Of a stretch of 64,000 bases of DNA, positions 1 to 10,737 are shown piece after piece. Below the pieces are notes generated by a model. The model was not told the DNA's origin. It made no database searches and worked only from the letters and a program-made list of their open reading frames with translations. This DNA is from Inhella proteolytica (GTDB taxonomy: Bacteria > Pseudomonadota > Gammaproteobacteria > Burkholderiales > Burkholderiaceae_C), in NCBI RefSeq assembly GCF_016093275.1, contig NZ_JAEDAK010000017.1, forward strand, positions 1 to 64,000. Reading direction: 5' to 3'. Numbering within the stretch: position 1 is the first letter of the stretch; each line of letters begins with the position of its first letter. The translations under genes and the position numbers were made by a program.

Positions 1-183
1 CGGGCCCAGGCGCAGGCCCTGCAGCTGGGGCCGCGCGGGCTGGGCCGCGGGGGCGTCCGGCGCCACGCCGCTGGCCGCCGTGCGCCAGGCGGGCGGCGGC
101 AAGGTCGGGTCCGGCAGCGCCGCGCAGGGCAGAGCCAGCGGCAGCAGACCGGCGGCGATGCAGGCGGCAATGCAGCGCTTCAT
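1..183 (-). CDS. mshK: MshK-like pilus biogenesis protein (partial, C-terminus outside window)
   Basis: The first 61 codons of a gene running off the left edge. The start ATG (183-181) overlaps the stop of the PilO-like gene as ATGA. The product begins with a hydrophobic signal segment (about residues 4-22), followed by a Pro-rich stretch containing DPTLPPP. That motif and the position after a PilO-like gene fit MshK, a small periplasmic protein encoded just before the MshL secretin in mannose-sensitive haemagglutinin (MSHA) pilus operons. The name rests mainly on gene order; PilP would be the alternative in a classic pilMNOP cluster. Confidence 0.6.
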   Translation of the reverse strand, partial: MKRCIAACIAAGLLPLALPCAALPDPTLPPPAWRTAASGVAPDAPAAQPARPQLQGLRLGP

Positions 184-836
184 AGCGTCAGCCAGGCCGC
201 TTGCGGGCTCAGTGTCTCGACCTGCAGGGTCATTTCGATGTCCGGGTGCTCGCGCACCGTGAAGGAGAGCTGGCGCACGCGCAGCCGGGCCTCGCTTTGC
301 ACCAGATCGCGCAGGTACTGGTGCAGAGCGCCATAGGAGCCGCTGACGACGAGTTCGATGGCGTGGCGGTAAAGGCGCGGGCCGGCCGCAGGGGCCGCGG
401 CCGACGCCGGCGCGGCGGCGGCATCCGGCAGCGCCGTCAGGGCCCGCAGCTTCAGGCCACCTTGCTGGCGCTGCACCAGTTCCTCCAGCAGCGCCAGCAT
501 GCGCGCCCCTTCCAGCGCGCCGGGGCGGCCCTCCAGGCCCTGCAACTCGGTGCGCAGGCGCGCCAGTTCGTCCTCGCGTTGCTTGTGCTGCAGCTCGGCC
601 TGATCGCGCGCCAGCTGCTGCGCCGTGCGCAGCTCGGCCAGCGCCCTCTCGGTCTGCTCGGCCTGCTGGCGGGCCTGCGCCAGCTGCCGCTGCGCCGGCG
701 CCAGCCAGAGCCGGTCGCCCAGCCAGAGCACGAAGGCCAGGCCGGCGACCGCCAGCAACCAGCGCTCGCGCGGCACCCGGGCATCAAAGGCCTTGTTGGC
801 CTGTTGCCAGCGCTGCAGCAAGGGGCTGTTCTTCAT
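180..836 (-). CDS. mshJ: MSHA biogenesis protein MshJ (PilO-like)
   Basis: 218 aa. A short cytoplasmic start with W..A..FDARVPRERWLL resembles the N-terminus of MshJ/PilO proteins. One membrane segment follows (about residues 27-47), then a long Gln/Ala/Leu-rich coiled coil (about 48-110) and a periplasmic ferredoxin-like region with SYGALHQYLRDL. PilO-type proteins pair with PilN-type proteins in the inner-membrane alignment complex that links the pilus motor to the secretin. The start overlaps the PilN-like stop and the stop overlaps mshK, so all are translationally coupled. Confidence 0.75.
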   Translation of the reverse strand: MKNSPLLQRWQQANKAFDARVPRERWLLAVAGLAFVLWLGDRLWLAPAQRQLAQARQQAEQTERALAELRTAQQLARDQAELQHKQREDELARLRTELQGLEGRPGALEGARMLALLEELVQRQQGGLKLRALTALPDAAAAPASAAAPAAGPRLYRHAIELVVSGSYGALHQYLRDLVQSEARLRVRQLSFTVREHPDIEMTLQVETLSPQAAWLTL

Positions 837-1414
837 CGGGCCCTCCCGCTGGCGCTCGTGCTGCTGCTGCGCAGCTGGAACTTCTGCACCCCGCCGGCTT
901 CCGGCTCACCCAGGCTGAGCTGGGCAAAGCGCTGGCCCTTGAAGGCCGGCTGCTGCTCCAGGCGGCGCAGGTAGGCGGGCAGCTGGCGGCCGTCCAGCAG
1001 GCGCCCCTCCAGCTCCAGGCGCGGTTCGGCCGCGGCCCAGTGCGCGGCGGTCAGCCACACCTCGGGGCCGGCGGCGCGTGCCAGGGCTTCCAGCAGCTCG
1101 GGGGCGGCCTCGCTCGGCGGCAGGCTTTGCAGCTGCACCTCGAACAAGCGCGCCTGCGCCAGACGCTGGCGCAGCGCGTCCAGTTCCTGCTGCTGCGCGG
1201 CGGCGGCCTGGGCCGGTGCCTGCTGGCCGAGCTGGCGGATCTGCAGCTCGGCGGCGGCATTGCGCTCCAGCTGCGCGCGGGTGCGCTGCGCCATCCATTG
1301 GCTCGCGCCCCAGAGCAGCGCCAGCAGCAGGCTCATGGCCAGCGCCAGGCGCGGCAGGTTCAGCCAACGCCGCTCGGGGCGCAGACTGGCATCAAAGAGG
1401 TTCAGGTGCTGCAT
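833..1414 (-). CDS. PilN-domain pilus assembly protein of the MSHA operon
   Basis: 193 aa. It begins with MQHLNLFDASLRP, the short N-terminal motif by which PilN proteins bind the actin-like PilM/MshI partner. One membrane helix (about residues 24-42), a Gln/Ala-rich coiled coil and a small periplasmic domain follow. It lies 9 bp downstream of mshI and overlaps mshJ by 4 bp, the usual order for MSHA operons in Burkholderiales. Such genes are often called mshI2 or simply PilN-domain protein. It acts in the inner membrane as the MshJ partner. Confidence 0.75.
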   Translation of the reverse strand: MQHLNLFDASLRPERRWLNLPRLALAMSLLLALLWGASQWMAQRTRAQLERNAAAELQIRQLGQQAPAQAAAAQQQELDALRQRLAQARLFEVQLQSLPPSEAAPELLEALARAAGPEVWLTAAHWAAAEPRLELEGRLLDGRQLPAYLRRLEQQPAFKGQRFAQLSLGEPEAGGVQKFQLRSSSTSASGRAR

Positions 1415-1423
1415 GCGGCCCCC

Positions 1424-2356
1424 TTACTCGCGCAAGGCCGCGCCAAGGGCCAGCAGCCAGCGGGCGGCCTCGGCGCCCTGCAGGTCGGGCGCAGCGCTCA
1501 GGTCCAACACGGCCTGCACATCCAGGGCCTCGACCTGCACCGTCACCAGCCGCCCCAGATGCCCCACCAGGCCGGCCATGCCCGGCCCCGGCGCCACCAG
1601 CACGCGCGCCAGGCTGAGGTGGCTGAACATGCGGTCGAAGTTGTCGAGCGTGCGCTGCACCTCGAGCGCGGCGCGGTCCAGCGCGGCGTCGCGGCGCGCA
1701 TCGTCTTCATGGGCCAGGGCCTCGGCCGCGAGCTCGATCTGGCGAAACATCAGCAGCTCACCCCCCTGGGTGATGACCAGGCTGCCCTGGCCGCTGCCGA
1801 AGCTCAGCAGCGCCTGGGCGCGGTTCTCGGGCTCGAGGCGGGCGCTGAGGTTGCGCAGCGCCGTCTCGGGAATGTCGATCGCCTCCAGGCCCAGGCGCTG
1901 GGCGTCGGCCTGCGCGGCCAACTCGCGCAAGCGGTGCTTGGGCGCCAGCACGGCCAGCAGCTGGGTCTGGCGGCGCTGGTGCTGGTCGCTGGGCAGGATC
2001 AACAGGTCCAGGGCGGCGTCCTCCGCGGAGAAATCGAGCTGGCCCTTGAGCTGCCAGCGCAGCGCGTCCTTCCATTCCTCGCGTGGCACGTCGGGCGGGG
2101 CCTCGGTGGGCACGATCTGGTAGTGGCCGCGCTCCAGCACCCAGACGCGGCGGGCGCGCCCGCCATGGGCCTTGTGCAGGGCGGCCAGGCTGGCGCTGCG
2201 CACCGCCTCCTGCTCGCCCCAGGGCCCCTGCCAATGCCAGGCCAGGCGGGCTGGTCGGCCCGCGGCAGCAGGCAGCAGATGGGCGGCACGCAGGGTGTCA
2301 CCCTGGGGCACCAGGGCCGTCCAACCAGGTTCGGTGCGGGCACGCAGCAAGGGCAA
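1424..2356 (-). CDS. mshI: MSHA biogenesis protein MshI (PilM-like cytoplasmic protein)
   Basis: About 310 aa. The reading frame is open much further upstream, but that part is antisense to pth. No ATG lies near the conserved N-terminus (EPGWTALVPQGD), so I chose the TTG at 2356, which has GGAG 9 bases upstream; the TTG at 2350 is an alternative. The protein shows the PilM/MshI pattern: an N-terminal domain with EEWKDALRWQLK, then an actin-like region with ALLSFGSGQGSLVI. It would form the cytoplasmic ring that recruits the PilN-like protein. It is divergent from pth and heads the msh genes seen here. Confidence 0.75.
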   Translation of the reverse strand: MPLLRARTEPGWTALVPQGDTLRAAHLLPAAAGRPARLAWHWQGPWGEQEAVRSASLAALHKAHGGRARRVWVLERGHYQIVPTEAPPDVPREEWKDALRWQLKGQLDFSAEDAALDLLILPSDQHQRRQTQLLAVLAPKHRLRELAAQADAQRLGLEAIDIPETALRNLSARLEPENRAQALLSFGSGQGSLVITQGGELLMFRQIELAAEALAHEDDARRDAALDRAALEVQRTLDNFDRMFSHLSLARVLVAPGPGMAGLVGHLGRLVTVQVEALDVQAVLDLSAAPDLQGAEAARWLLALGAALRE

Positions 2357-2488
2357 GGGCAGGAACTCCGTCAGGGCGCCGGGCCGCAGCTGCGGCGGCC
2401 GGCGCGCCCTCGCTGAGCCGGGCGAGGGGTTTGTGAGCAACAGTATTTCAGGGCATTCTCTCTGTGCCCCCCCGGGATAATCCCCCGC

Positions 2489-3157
2489 ATGCTGAGATTG
2501 CTGGTGGGCCTGGGCAACCCGGGCGCTGAATACGAGGACACCCGGCACAACGCCGGCTTTGCCTGGATCGATGCGGTGGCCCGCGAGCTCAAGGTCTCGC
2601 TGGTGGCCGAACGGAGCTACTTCGGGCTGGCCGCGCGGGCCCGCACGTCCACGGGGGATGTGTGGCTGCTGGAGCCGATGACCTACATGAACCTGAGCGG
2701 CAAGTCGGTGGCGGCGCTGGCGCGCTTCTTCAAGATCGAGCCGCAGCAGATCCTGGTCGCGCACGACGAGCTCGACCTTCCTCCGGGCGAGCTCAAGCTC
2801 AAGCGCGGCGGCAGCGCGGCCGGGCACAACGGGCTCAAGGACATGGCGGCCCAGCTGGGCTCGAACGACTTCTGGCGCCTGCGCCTAGGCATTGGCCACC
2901 CGGGCCAGCGCGATGCCGTGGCCGGCTATGTGCTGCGCCGGGCGCCGGGGCCGGAGCGCGAGCTGCTGCAGGCCTGCATCGACAAAAGCCTGCCCGCCCT
3001 GCCCCTGCTGCTGGCCGGCCAGTTCGACAGCGCCACCCAGCGCCTGCACGCCAAGCCCCAGCGGCCCAAGCCGCCGCGCCCGCCCCGGAGCCCCAGCCAT
3101 GACCCTGCGTCGCCGTCCCCTGCTCCTGCTGCCCCTGCTGCCCCTGCTGCTGACTAG
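2489..3157 (+). CDS. pth: Peptidyl-tRNA hydrolase
   Basis: 222 aa. Pth cleaves the ester bond of peptidyl-tRNAs that drop off ribosomes. The N-terminus ([20 protein letters not shown]) carries the conserved Asn and the catalytic His of TRHNAG; further family blocks are [34 protein letters not shown] and [11 protein letters not shown]. The usual length is about 190-200 residues. The extra C-terminal tail (roughly residues 190-222) is Pro/Ala-rich and is encoded where the next gene has already begun in another frame. A GATAAT hexamer at 2476-2481 ends 7 bp before the ATG and no ribosome-binding site is visible, so the mRNA may be leaderless. Confidence 0.95.
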   Translation: MLRLLVGLGNPGAEYEDTRHNAGFAWIDAVARELKVSLVAERSYFGLAARARTSTGDVWLLEPMTYMNLSGKSVAALARFFKIEPQQILVAHDELDLPPGELKLKRGGSAAGHNGLKDMAAQLGSNDFWRLRLGIGHPGQRDAVAGYVLRRAPGPERELLQACIDKSLPALPLLLAGQFDSATQRLHAKPQRPKPPRPPRSPSHDPASPSPAPAAPAAPAAD

Positions 3158-3548
3158 CCTGTCCGGGCTGGCCCAGACGCGGCGGCAGAGCGGCCCGCCG
3201 ATCTTCCGCTGCGGGCCCGGCGGGCGTGAGCTGCGTGACCGCCCCTGCCCCGCGGAATCGGGGGCATCCGCGCCGCTCTCCTACGATCAACCCAGCCAGA
3301 GCGACCGCGCCGCCGCCCTGCAGCGCCAGGCGGCCGAGGCCCGCGAAGCCGCCCGGCTACAACGCGAGCGCGAGCGCTTCGAAGCCAGCGCGCCCCCGGC
3401 CAGTCAGCCGGCGGGCTCGCAGGGGGTGAACAAGGCCCCGGCCGACACCCGAGGCACCCCGCCCGAACGGCCCGATCGGCCCGCGCGCAACAAACCGCGC
3501 AAAGACGAGAAAACGCGCACGGCGCGCTCGCCTGCCATCAAGCGCTGA
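3099..3548 (+). CDS. Small exported protein, DUF4124-like
   Basis: 149 aa, starting inside the 3' end of pth (59-bp overlap, different frame). A strongly hydrophobic Leu-rich signal peptide (about residues 6-22, ending SGLAQ) is followed by [17 protein letters not shown], a two-cysteine pattern like that of DUF4124 proteins (YRCVDA..GRVTYSDRPC). The rest is a charged, Ala/Arg-rich coiled segment and a Pro/Lys-rich tail, probably disordered. Function is unknown. A later start cannot be excluded, but only this ATG keeps the signal peptide. Confidence 0.65.
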   Translation: MTLRRRPLLLLPLLPLLLTSLSGLAQTRRQSGPPIFRCGPGGRELRDRPCPAESGASAPLSYDQPSQSDRAAALQRQAAEAREAARLQRERERFEASAPPASQPAGSQGVNKAPADTRGTPPERPDRPARNKPRKDEKTRTARSPAIKR

Positions 3549-3617
3549 AGCGCACCCGGCGCAGCCCGGCCGATGCTTCTGGCATGATCGCTGGCACCTT
3601 GGACCGGTTCCCGCGCC

Positions 3618-5195
3618 ATGTCCTCACACGACGAAGACGATCACGACCTGCTGTTCGCGCCCGAGTCGGTGCTGGTACCTACCGAGCATCCGCTTGACCC
3701 TTGGGTGGTGCTGATCGTCGATGACGAGCCCCAGGTCCACGAAGTGACCGAGCTGGTGATGGCGGACTTCGAGTTCGCCGGCCGTCACCTGCTCTTCCTG
3801 CATGCCTACAGCGCCGCCGAGGCGCGCCAGGTGCTGGCCAGCCGCAGCGATGTCGCGCTGATCCTGCTCGATGTGGTGATGGAAACCGAGCACGCCGGCC
3901 TGGACCTGGCACGCGACATCCGCGAGCAGATGCGCAACCACCGCTCGCGCATCGTGCTGCGCACCGGCCAGCCCGGTCAGGCGCCGGAAGAGCATGTCAT
4001 CAAGAACTACGACATCAATGACTACAAGGAGAAGACCGAGCTGACCAAGCGCAAGCTCAATACGGTCTTCTTCGCGGCGCTGCGTTCCTACCGCGACATC
4101 CTCATCATCGAGCAGAGCAAGATGGCGCTGCGTCGCTCGATCGAGGCCATCCAGCGCATCTACGACTCGCACAACCTCAAGGTCTTCGCCTCGGCCGTGC
4201 TCGATCAGGTCGCCCATCTGCTGGGCTACGAGGCCCAGGGCCTGTGCGCCAACCGCATCGCCGCCTACGCCGCCTCGCACATGGAAGGCCGGCTGCATGT
4301 GCTGGCCGCCACGCCCGAGTACGCCGGCCTGCTCGACGAACAGGGCCTGATGCAGCTGCCGGAGAAGGTCAAGCAGGCGCTGGACCGCGCCGAGCGCGAG
4401 CAGCGCAGCCACTTCGACCCGCACCACTGCGTGGGCTACTACCGCACCAGCGGCGGCAGCGTCAGCCTGCTCTACATGGAGTTCTCCGACCCGGTGGACC
4501 ACGAGGCCCAGGAGCTGCTGGAGATCTTCTGCTCCAACGTGGCCATCACCTACGAGGCCCTGCTGCTGCGCGAAGAGGTGCAGGAGACGCAGCGCGCCAC
4601 CGTCTACATCCTGGGCGAAGCGGTGGAGCGGCGCTCCAACGAGGGCGGCGCCCATGTGCGCCGCATTGCCGAGTTGGCCGCGCTGCTCGGCCAGGCCTGG
4701 GGGCTGGAGCCGATGGAGGTGGAGCACCTGCGCCAGGCCGCGCCGCTGCACGATGTCGGCAAGATCGGCATCCCCGACCACATCCTCAACAAGCCCGCCA
4801 AGCTGGACGCCGATGAGTGGTCGCAGATGCAGCAGCACGCGCGCATCGGCCACGAGTTGCTGGCACAGAGCGACCGGCGCATCCTGCGCATGGGCGCGCA
4901 GATCGCGCTGGAACACCACGAGCGCTGGGATGGCCAGGGCTATCCGCAGGGCCTGTTCGGCGAAACGATCTCGCTGCCGGCGCGCATCGTGGCGCTGGCC
5001 GATGTGCTGGACTCGCTGATGTCCGACCGCGTCTACAAGAAGCGCTGGGACTTCGAGACCGCCATCGACTACATCGAGAGCCAGGCCGGCCTGCACTTCG
5101 ACCCGCGCCTGGTGACCCTGCTGATGAACCGCCTGGACGCCGTGCGCGCGATCTACGAGCGCTTCCCCGACACCAGCATCAGCGCCGAGCTCTGA
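3618..5195 (+). CDS. Response regulator with DUF3369 and HD-GYP domains (c-di-GMP phosphodiesterase)
   Basis: 525 aa. An N-terminal receiver domain (about residues 28-155) has the acidic pair DDE at 35-37 and the phospho-acceptor Asp85 in LLDVVM. The middle (about 170-320) is a GAF-like DUF3369 region. The C-terminal HD-GYP domain has the HD pair at His378-Asp379 (LHDVGKIGIPD), HHERWDGQGYP with GYP at 441-443, and DVLDSLMSDRVYKK. These residues match catalytically active HD-GYP phosphodiesterases that degrade cyclic di-GMP. No cognate histidine kinase is adjacent. The stop forms TGATCA with the converging ferredoxin stop, leaving no bases between the genes. Confidence 0.9.
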   Translation: MSSHDEDDHDLLFAPESVLVPTEHPLDPWVVLIVDDEPQVHEVTELVMADFEFAGRHLLFLHAYSAAEARQVLASRSDVALILLDVVMETEHAGLDLARDIREQMRNHRSRIVLRTGQPGQAPEEHVIKNYDINDYKEKTELTKRKLNTVFFAALRSYRDILIIEQSKMALRRSIEAIQRIYDSHNLKVFASAVLDQVAHLLGYEAQGLCANRIAAYAASHMEGRLHVLAATPEYAGLLDEQGLMQLPEKVKQALDRAEREQRSHFDPHHCVGYYRTSGGSVSLLYMEFSDPVDHEAQELLEIFCSNVAITYEALLLREEVQETQRATVYILGEAVERRSNEGGAHVRRIAELAALLGQAWGLEPMEVEHLRQAAPLHDVGKIGIPDHILNKPAKLDADEWSQMQQHARIGHELLAQSDRRILRMGAQIALEHHERWDGQGYPQGLFGETISLPARIVALADVLDSLMSDRVYKKRWDFETAIDYIESQAGLHFDPRLVTLLMNRLDAVRAIYERFPDTSISAEL

Positions 5196-5933
<738 letters not shown>

Positions 5934-6469
5934 TCAATTGTCCCGGGCGAACAAATGGGCGTGCACGGCACCTGCTTTCAAGTGGCGGTGTAGCCGGTAG
6001 CCCGCTGGAGGCGCGAACTCGCGCGGCGCTTCCAGATAGATCCAGGCCGAGCCACAGGCAGCGTGTAGGGCACGCTCGAACAGGTCCGCCCCGAAGGGCG
6101 GGTCGAGCAGCACCAGGTCCCAGCCCGGGCCGATCTGCGCGAAAGCGTCACCGGCCTGCAGGCGCACGGTGTCCGCCGCGCCTTCTAGCCGGGCGACCAC
6201 CTCGCGCAGGCTGCGCAGCGCGCGAGGGTCCTGCTCCACCAGCGTGACCTGGGCGCCGCGCGAGGCCGCTTCCAGCCCGAGTGCGCCGCTGCCGGCAAAG
6301 GCGTCCAGCACCTTCCAGCCGCCCAGCTCCTGGCCCAGCCAGTTGAAGAGCGTCTCGCGCAGGCGGTCGCCGGTGGGGCGCAGGCCGGGCAGATCGGGCA
6401 CCGGCAGCTTGCTGCGCCGCCAGCGCCCGCCAACGATGCGGACTTCGCCGACAGCGCCGGGCTTCTTGT

Positions 6470-6473
<4 letters not shown>
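5934..6473 (-). CDS. rsmD: 16S rRNA (guanine966-N2)-methyltransferase
   Basis: 179 aa. RsmD methylates N2 of G966 in 16S rRNA during 30S assembly. Conserved blocks are [28 protein letters not shown], the SAM-binding [20 protein letters not shown] and the catalytic LLDPPF (DPPF class for N-methylation of guanine). The start is GTG (6473-6471) and overlaps the hisF stop as GTGA, which indicates coupling to the his genes upstream. Confidence 0.95.
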
Positions 6474-7228
<755 letters not shown>

Positions 7229-7242
7229 GGGATTCGGTAGAG

Positions 7243-7812
7243 CTATCCGGAACGGTGACGGCGCGCGCGCGCGGAACGCCACCAGCGCAGCCAGGCTGCG
7301 GGGCGCCGCCGCGCCAGGGCCTGGCGCAGGCGCTGTTTGAACTCGCGGGCGCTGGCGCGGGCCTGCTGGTAGGCGGCTTGCGCGTGCAACCAGGCGCGGG
7401 CGCGCGCCAGCCAGCCCATCACCCAGCCATAGAAGCGGTCGAACCAGCGCAGGCGGCGCGCGCTGTCGCGTACCAGGTCGAACAGGTAGGCCGCGAGCGC
7501 CGTGCCGCAGAGCTTGGCGGCCACGAAGACCAGCAAGCCCAGGACCTTGTAGCCATGGGCCAGGGCCCAGAGCGCGGCGAGCTTGAAGGGCAGCAGCAGG
7601 GCCGCCGGGGCGGCCAGCAGCAGCAGGCTCGGCCAGGGCGGCAGCTTGCGCAAGCAGGCTTCAAGGCGCTGCAGGTGCAGGGCCAGGCCGAGGCGGCGCA
7701 TGCCGCGTTGCAGGGCATCCCACAGCCATTCCTCGGCCAGCAGCAGCAGGGCCAGCAGCCCGATGAACGGGCGCAGCAGCCAGCGCCAGGGGCCACGCCC
7801 CTGCGAAGCCAT
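7243..7812 (-). CDS. Small membrane protein of unknown function
   Basis: 189 aa. Three or so hydrophobic segments (about residues 11-23, 52-73 and 80-100) are followed by an Arg/Ala-rich, strongly basic C-terminal half (roughly 105-189) that should face the cytoplasm. The ATG overlaps the stop of the Lys-rich gene as TGATG. I do not recognise the family. Co-oriented and tightly spaced with hisF downstream (14 bp), it is probably transcribed with the his genes without an obvious role in histidine synthesis. Confidence 0.65.
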   Translation of the reverse strand: MASQGRGPWRWLLRPFIGLLALLLLAEEWLWDALQRGMRRLGLALHLQRLEACLRKLPPWPSLLLLAAPAALLLPFKLAALWALAHGYKVLGLLVFVAAKLCGTALAAYLFDLVRDSARRLRWFDRFYGWVMGWLARARAWLHAQAAYQQARASAREFKQRLRQALARRRPAAWLRWWRSARARRHRSG

Positions 7813-8036
7813 CAGCGCAGTCGGCTGGCCCGGTGCAGGGTCTTGTGCTTCTTGGTCGACTTCTTCTTGACGGACTTCTTGGCCTTCTTGGCCCCCTTCT
7901 TCTTCGCAAGGGTCTGGGCGCCGTGCACGCCCGCCTTGGCCTGTGCCGAATGGGCAGCGGCCTGGGCCGGCGCGGGCGCCACGCCCAGGCTCGCCACGGC
8001 GAGAGCAAGGGCGGCAAGCAGGGGTTTCAGCATCAT
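7812..8036 (-). CDS. Small exported lysine-rich protein
   Basis: 74 aa. A clear signal peptide (MMLKPLLAALALAVASLG, probable cleavage after AQA near residue 26) is followed by a short Ala/His-rich stretch and a strongly basic tail dominated by KKKGAKKAKK and KKKSTKKHK. It resembles small periplasmic basic peptides of Burkholderiales that carry no assigned function. Its stop overlaps the start of the following membrane protein gene by one base, so the two may work together. The basic tail could bind an anionic surface such as lipopolysaccharide or nucleic acid; that is inference only. Confidence 0.65.
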   Translation of the reverse strand: MMLKPLLAALALAVASLGVAPAPAQAAAHSAQAKAGVHGAQTLAKKKGAKKAKKSVKKKSTKKHKTLHRASRLR

Positions 8037-8104
8037 GGTGAGTTCCTGGAATGTGGGGCCTGGGGGCCTGCGGGGGTGAAGACTTGCAGCGTGTCGGGTC
8101 GGGT

Positions 8105-8758
8105 TCAGCGCGGCAGGGAAAGCGCGTCCAGCTCGGCCTCGCGCTGGCGGCTGCGCGCGCGGCTGGCTTCGGCTTCCAGTTCGCTGGCGCGGCGGCTGGC
8201 CTGCTGGCGCTCCTCGGGCTTGAGCTTGTCGTCGCCGGCACGGCGGCGCTGTGCCGCGGCATCGTTCAGCAGACGCTGGCGGCGTTGCTCCAGCTCGTGC
8301 ACCTCGCGGCCCAGGCGCCAGCCGGCTTCGAAGCCCAGGCGGCTGATCTCGGGGCAGGTGCGCGGGTCGCTGCCGCCGCCGCGCGCATGCTCGTAGGCAT
8401 TGCGTGGACGGCAGAAGGTTTGCAGCCCGCGCGTGAAGCCCTGATCGTAGGCGGGCTGCAGCGGCGCCAGACACAGCGCGGCCGGGCTGCGGCCGGCGGC
8501 CGCATCGGTCTCGCCGCGCGGGGCGCTGCAGTAGGCGCGCTGGCCCACCGCATGGCCGCTCTCGTAGGCGGCCTGGTCGGCACCGATCTGGTGCTTGCGG
8601 CAGGCCTTGGCACGCTTGCCGAAGCGATCCGCGGTATGGCCGTCGAGGGCGTCGCGCTCGCCCAGCTGGCGCCAGTTGGCCTGCGCGCAGTCGTCGGCAT
8701 CCATGACCGCGCAGCCGGCCAGGCAGAGCAGACTCAGCAGCGCGGTCGTGGCCTTCAT
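8105..8758 (-). CDS. DUF2799 lipoprotein
   Basis: 217 aa. It has a lipoprotein signal peptide with lipobox LAGC (Cys16), then the Cys/Ala/Gly-patterned DUF2799 region with repeated elements such as [17 protein letters not shown] and [13 protein letters not shown]; the C-terminal third is a charged coiled coil. The family is widespread and uncharacterised. The start overlaps the hisA stop as ATGA, so it is translated with the his genes, but nothing in the protein suggests a histidine-pathway role. Confidence 0.75.
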   Translation of the reverse strand: MKATTALLSLLCLAGCAVMDADDCAQANWRQLGERDALDGHTADRFGKRAKACRKHQIGADQAAYESGHAVGQRAYCSAPRGETDAAAGRSPAALCLAPLQPAYDQGFTRGLQTFCRPRNAYEHARGGGSDPRTCPEISRLGFEAGWRLGREVHELEQRRQRLLNDAAAQRRRAGDDKLKPEERQQASRRASELEAEASRARSRQREAELDALSLPR

Positions 8759-9495
8759 GGCGTCAGCGCGTCGGCCTTGGCCTGCGCGTCCTTCAGGTCC
8801 AGGGCGCCGGTGTAGATGGCCTTGCCGCAGATGACGCCGCTGATGCCTTCGTCCTGCACCTTGCACAGGGCCTCGATATCGGCCCAGCCGGCCAGGCCGC
8901 CCGAGGCAACCACCGGGATGCTGAGCTGGCGCGCCAGGCGCACCGTGGCATCGATATTGATGCCGCTGAGCATGCCGTCGCGGCCGATGTCGGTGTAGAT
9001 CACCCCTTCGATGCCGTAGTCCTCGAACTTCTTGGCCAGATCGCCGACCTCATGGCCGCTGAGCTTGCTCCAACCATCGGTGGCCACCTTGCCGTCCTTG
9101 GCGTCCAGGCCCACCCAGATATGGCCGCCAAACGCCGTGCAGGCATCGCGGATGAAGCCGGGGTTCTTGACCGCCGCGGTGCCGATGATGACGGCGCTGA
9201 TGCCGTCGTCGAGGTAGCGCTCGATGGTGTCGAGGTCGCGGATGCCACCGCCCAGCTGCACCGGGATCTCGTCGCCCACCTCGGCCAGGATGGACTTCAC
9301 CGCGGCCTCGTTGACGGGCTTGCCAGCGAACGCGCCATTCAGATCGACCAGGTGCAGGCGGCGCGCGCCGGCGTTCAGCCAGCGCCGCGCCATCGCGGCC
9401 GGGTCCTCACCGAAGGTCGTGGAGGCATTCATGTCGCCCTGTTGGAGGCGGACGCAGTGACCGTCCTTGAGGTCAATCGCGGGGATCAGGAGCAT
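8755..9495 (-). CDS. hisA: ProFAR isomerase (1-(5-phosphoribosyl)-5-[(5-phosphoribosylamino)methylideneamino]imidazole-4-carboxamide isomerase)
   Basis: 246 aa. HisA performs the Amadori rearrangement of ProFAR to PRFAR. The catalytic Asp pair is visible in [15 protein letters not shown] and [12 protein letters not shown]; phosphate-binding loops are QLGGGIRD and VASGGLAG. It lies 4 bp after hisH and before the DUF2799 lipoprotein gene, whose start overlaps the hisA stop. Length and start agree with the family. Confidence 0.95.
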   Translation of the reverse strand: MLLIPAIDLKDGHCVRLQQGDMNASTTFGEDPAAMARRWLNAGARRLHLVDLNGAFAGKPVNEAAVKSILAEVGDEIPVQLGGGIRDLDTIERYLDDGISAVIIGTAAVKNPGFIRDACTAFGGHIWVGLDAKDGKVATDGWSKLSGHEVGDLAKKFEDYGIEGVIYTDIGRDGMLSGINIDATVRLARQLSIPVVASGGLAGWADIEALCKVQDEGISGVICGKAIYTGALDLKDAQAKADALTP

Positions 9496-9499
9496 GGCT

Positions 9500-10150
9500 T
9501 CAGGGTTGCCAAATGAGGAAGTTGCGGTAGAGACGCAGGCCCAGGTCGGCACTCTTTTCGGGGTGGAACTGGGTGGCAAAAATGGTATCCCGTGCGATCG
9601 CGCAGGCGAAGCGATCGCCGTATTCGGTGGTAGCCGCCACCTGTTCCGGGTGCTTGGGTTGGGCGTGGTAGCTGTGCACGAAGTAGAAGTGGCTGCCGCT
9701 GGGGATGCCTTCCCACACCGGATGGGGGCGCTCGATGTCGACGCGGTTCCAGCCCATCTGCGGCACCTTGTAGCGGCTGCCATCGGGCTGCAGCCGGCCG
9801 CTCAAACGAAAGCGCCGCACCTGACCCTCGAAGAGGCCCAGACCCGGCGTGTCCTGCTCCTCGCTGTGCTGCAGCAGCATCTGCATGCCCACGCAGACAC
9901 CCAGCAGAGGCTTGCCGTTCTTCACCTCGTCCAGCACGGCCTGGCGCGCGCCCGTGGCCTCGAAGTGGGCCATGCAGTCGCGCATCGCGCCCTGCCCCGG
10001 CAGCACGATGCGATCGGCCGCGCGCACCTGGGCGGGATCGTGGCCGACCACCACGTCAACGCCGCTGCCCTGCGCGGCCGCGCGCACGGCCTGCGCCACC
10101 GAGCGCAGATTGCCCATGCCGTAGTCGAGCACCAGAACGGTCTTGCTCAC
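9500..10150 (-). CDS. hisH: Imidazole glycerol phosphate synthase glutamine amidotransferase subunit
   Basis: 216 aa. HisH hydrolyses glutamine and channels ammonia to HisF. The class I glutaminase nucleophile Cys is in [22 protein letters not shown] near the start and the His/Glu end (ATQFHPEKS) complete the triad. The start is GTG at 10150-10148, overlapping the hisB stop as GTGA; earlier in-frame sequence is antisense to hisB and not conserved. Confidence 0.95.
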   Translation of the reverse strand: MSKTVLVLDYGMGNLRSVAQAVRAAAQGSGVDVVVGHDPAQVRAADRIVLPGQGAMRDCMAHFEATGARQAVLDEVKNGKPLLGVCVGMQMLLQHSEEQDTPGLGLFEGQVRRFRLSGRLQPDGSRYKVPQMGWNRVDIERPHPVWEGIPSGSHFYFVHSYHAQPKHPEQVAATTEYGDRFACAIARDTIFATQFHPEKSADLGLRLYRNFLIWQP

Positions 10151-10737
10151 AGCGTGCCTTTGGTGCTGGGGATGGTGCCGGCAGCGCGCGGATCGGGCGT
10201 GATGGCCATGCGCAGCGCGCGCGCAAAAGCCTTGAAGATCGTCTCGCACTGGTGGTGCGCGTTCTGGCCCTTCAGGTTGTCGATGTGCAAGCTCACACCC
10301 GCGTGGTTGACGAAGCCCTGGAAGAACTCGAACACCAGTTGCGTATCGAGCTGGCCGATCATGCCGGCCGTGAAGCGCACGTCCATGTGCAGGCCGGGCC
10401 GGCCGGAGCAGTCGAGCACCACGCGGCTCAGGGCTTCGTCCAGCGGCACGTAGGCATGGCCGTAGCGGGTGATGCCGCGCTTGTCGCCCAGGGCCTGGGC
10501 AAAGGCCTGGCCGAGGGTGATGCCGACGTCCTCCACGGTGTGGTGGCCGTCGATGTGCAGATCGCCCTTGGCGTCGATCGTCAGATCGATCAGGCCATGG
10601 CGGGCGATCTGGTCGAGCATGTGGTCGAAGAAGCCGATGCCGGTGTTCAGCTGGGCCTTGCCCGTGCCGTCGAGATCGAGGGCGACGCGGATCTGGGTTT
10701 CGGCGGTGTCGCGTTGGACGCTGGCTTGGCGGCTCAT
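10147..10737 (-). CDS. hisB: Imidazoleglycerol-phosphate dehydratase
   Basis: 196 aa, the monofunctional form. It dehydrates imidazole-glycerol phosphate to imidazole-acetol phosphate. The duplicated metal-binding histidine motifs are visible as [13 protein letters not shown] and [10 protein letters not shown] in the first half and [10 protein letters not shown] and [11 protein letters not shown] in the second. The ATG overlaps the hisC stop by 4 bp. The start used avoids a long antisense extension into hisC. Confidence 0.95.
   Translation of the reverse strand: MSRQASVQRDTAETQIRVALDLDGTGKAQLNTGIGFFDHMLDQIARHGLIDLTIDAKGDLHIDGHHTVEDVGITLGQAFAQALGDKRGITRYGHAYVPLDEALSRVVLDCSGRPGLHMDVRFTAGMIGQLDTQLVFEFFQGFVNHAGVSLHIDNLKGQNAHHQCETIFKAFARALRMAITPDPRAAGTIPSTKGTL

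Noticed and set aside
1040-2416. 458-codon plus-strand frame opposite the msh genes
   Set aside because: Shadow frame without recognisable domains; the minus-strand PilN/MshI products are convincing.
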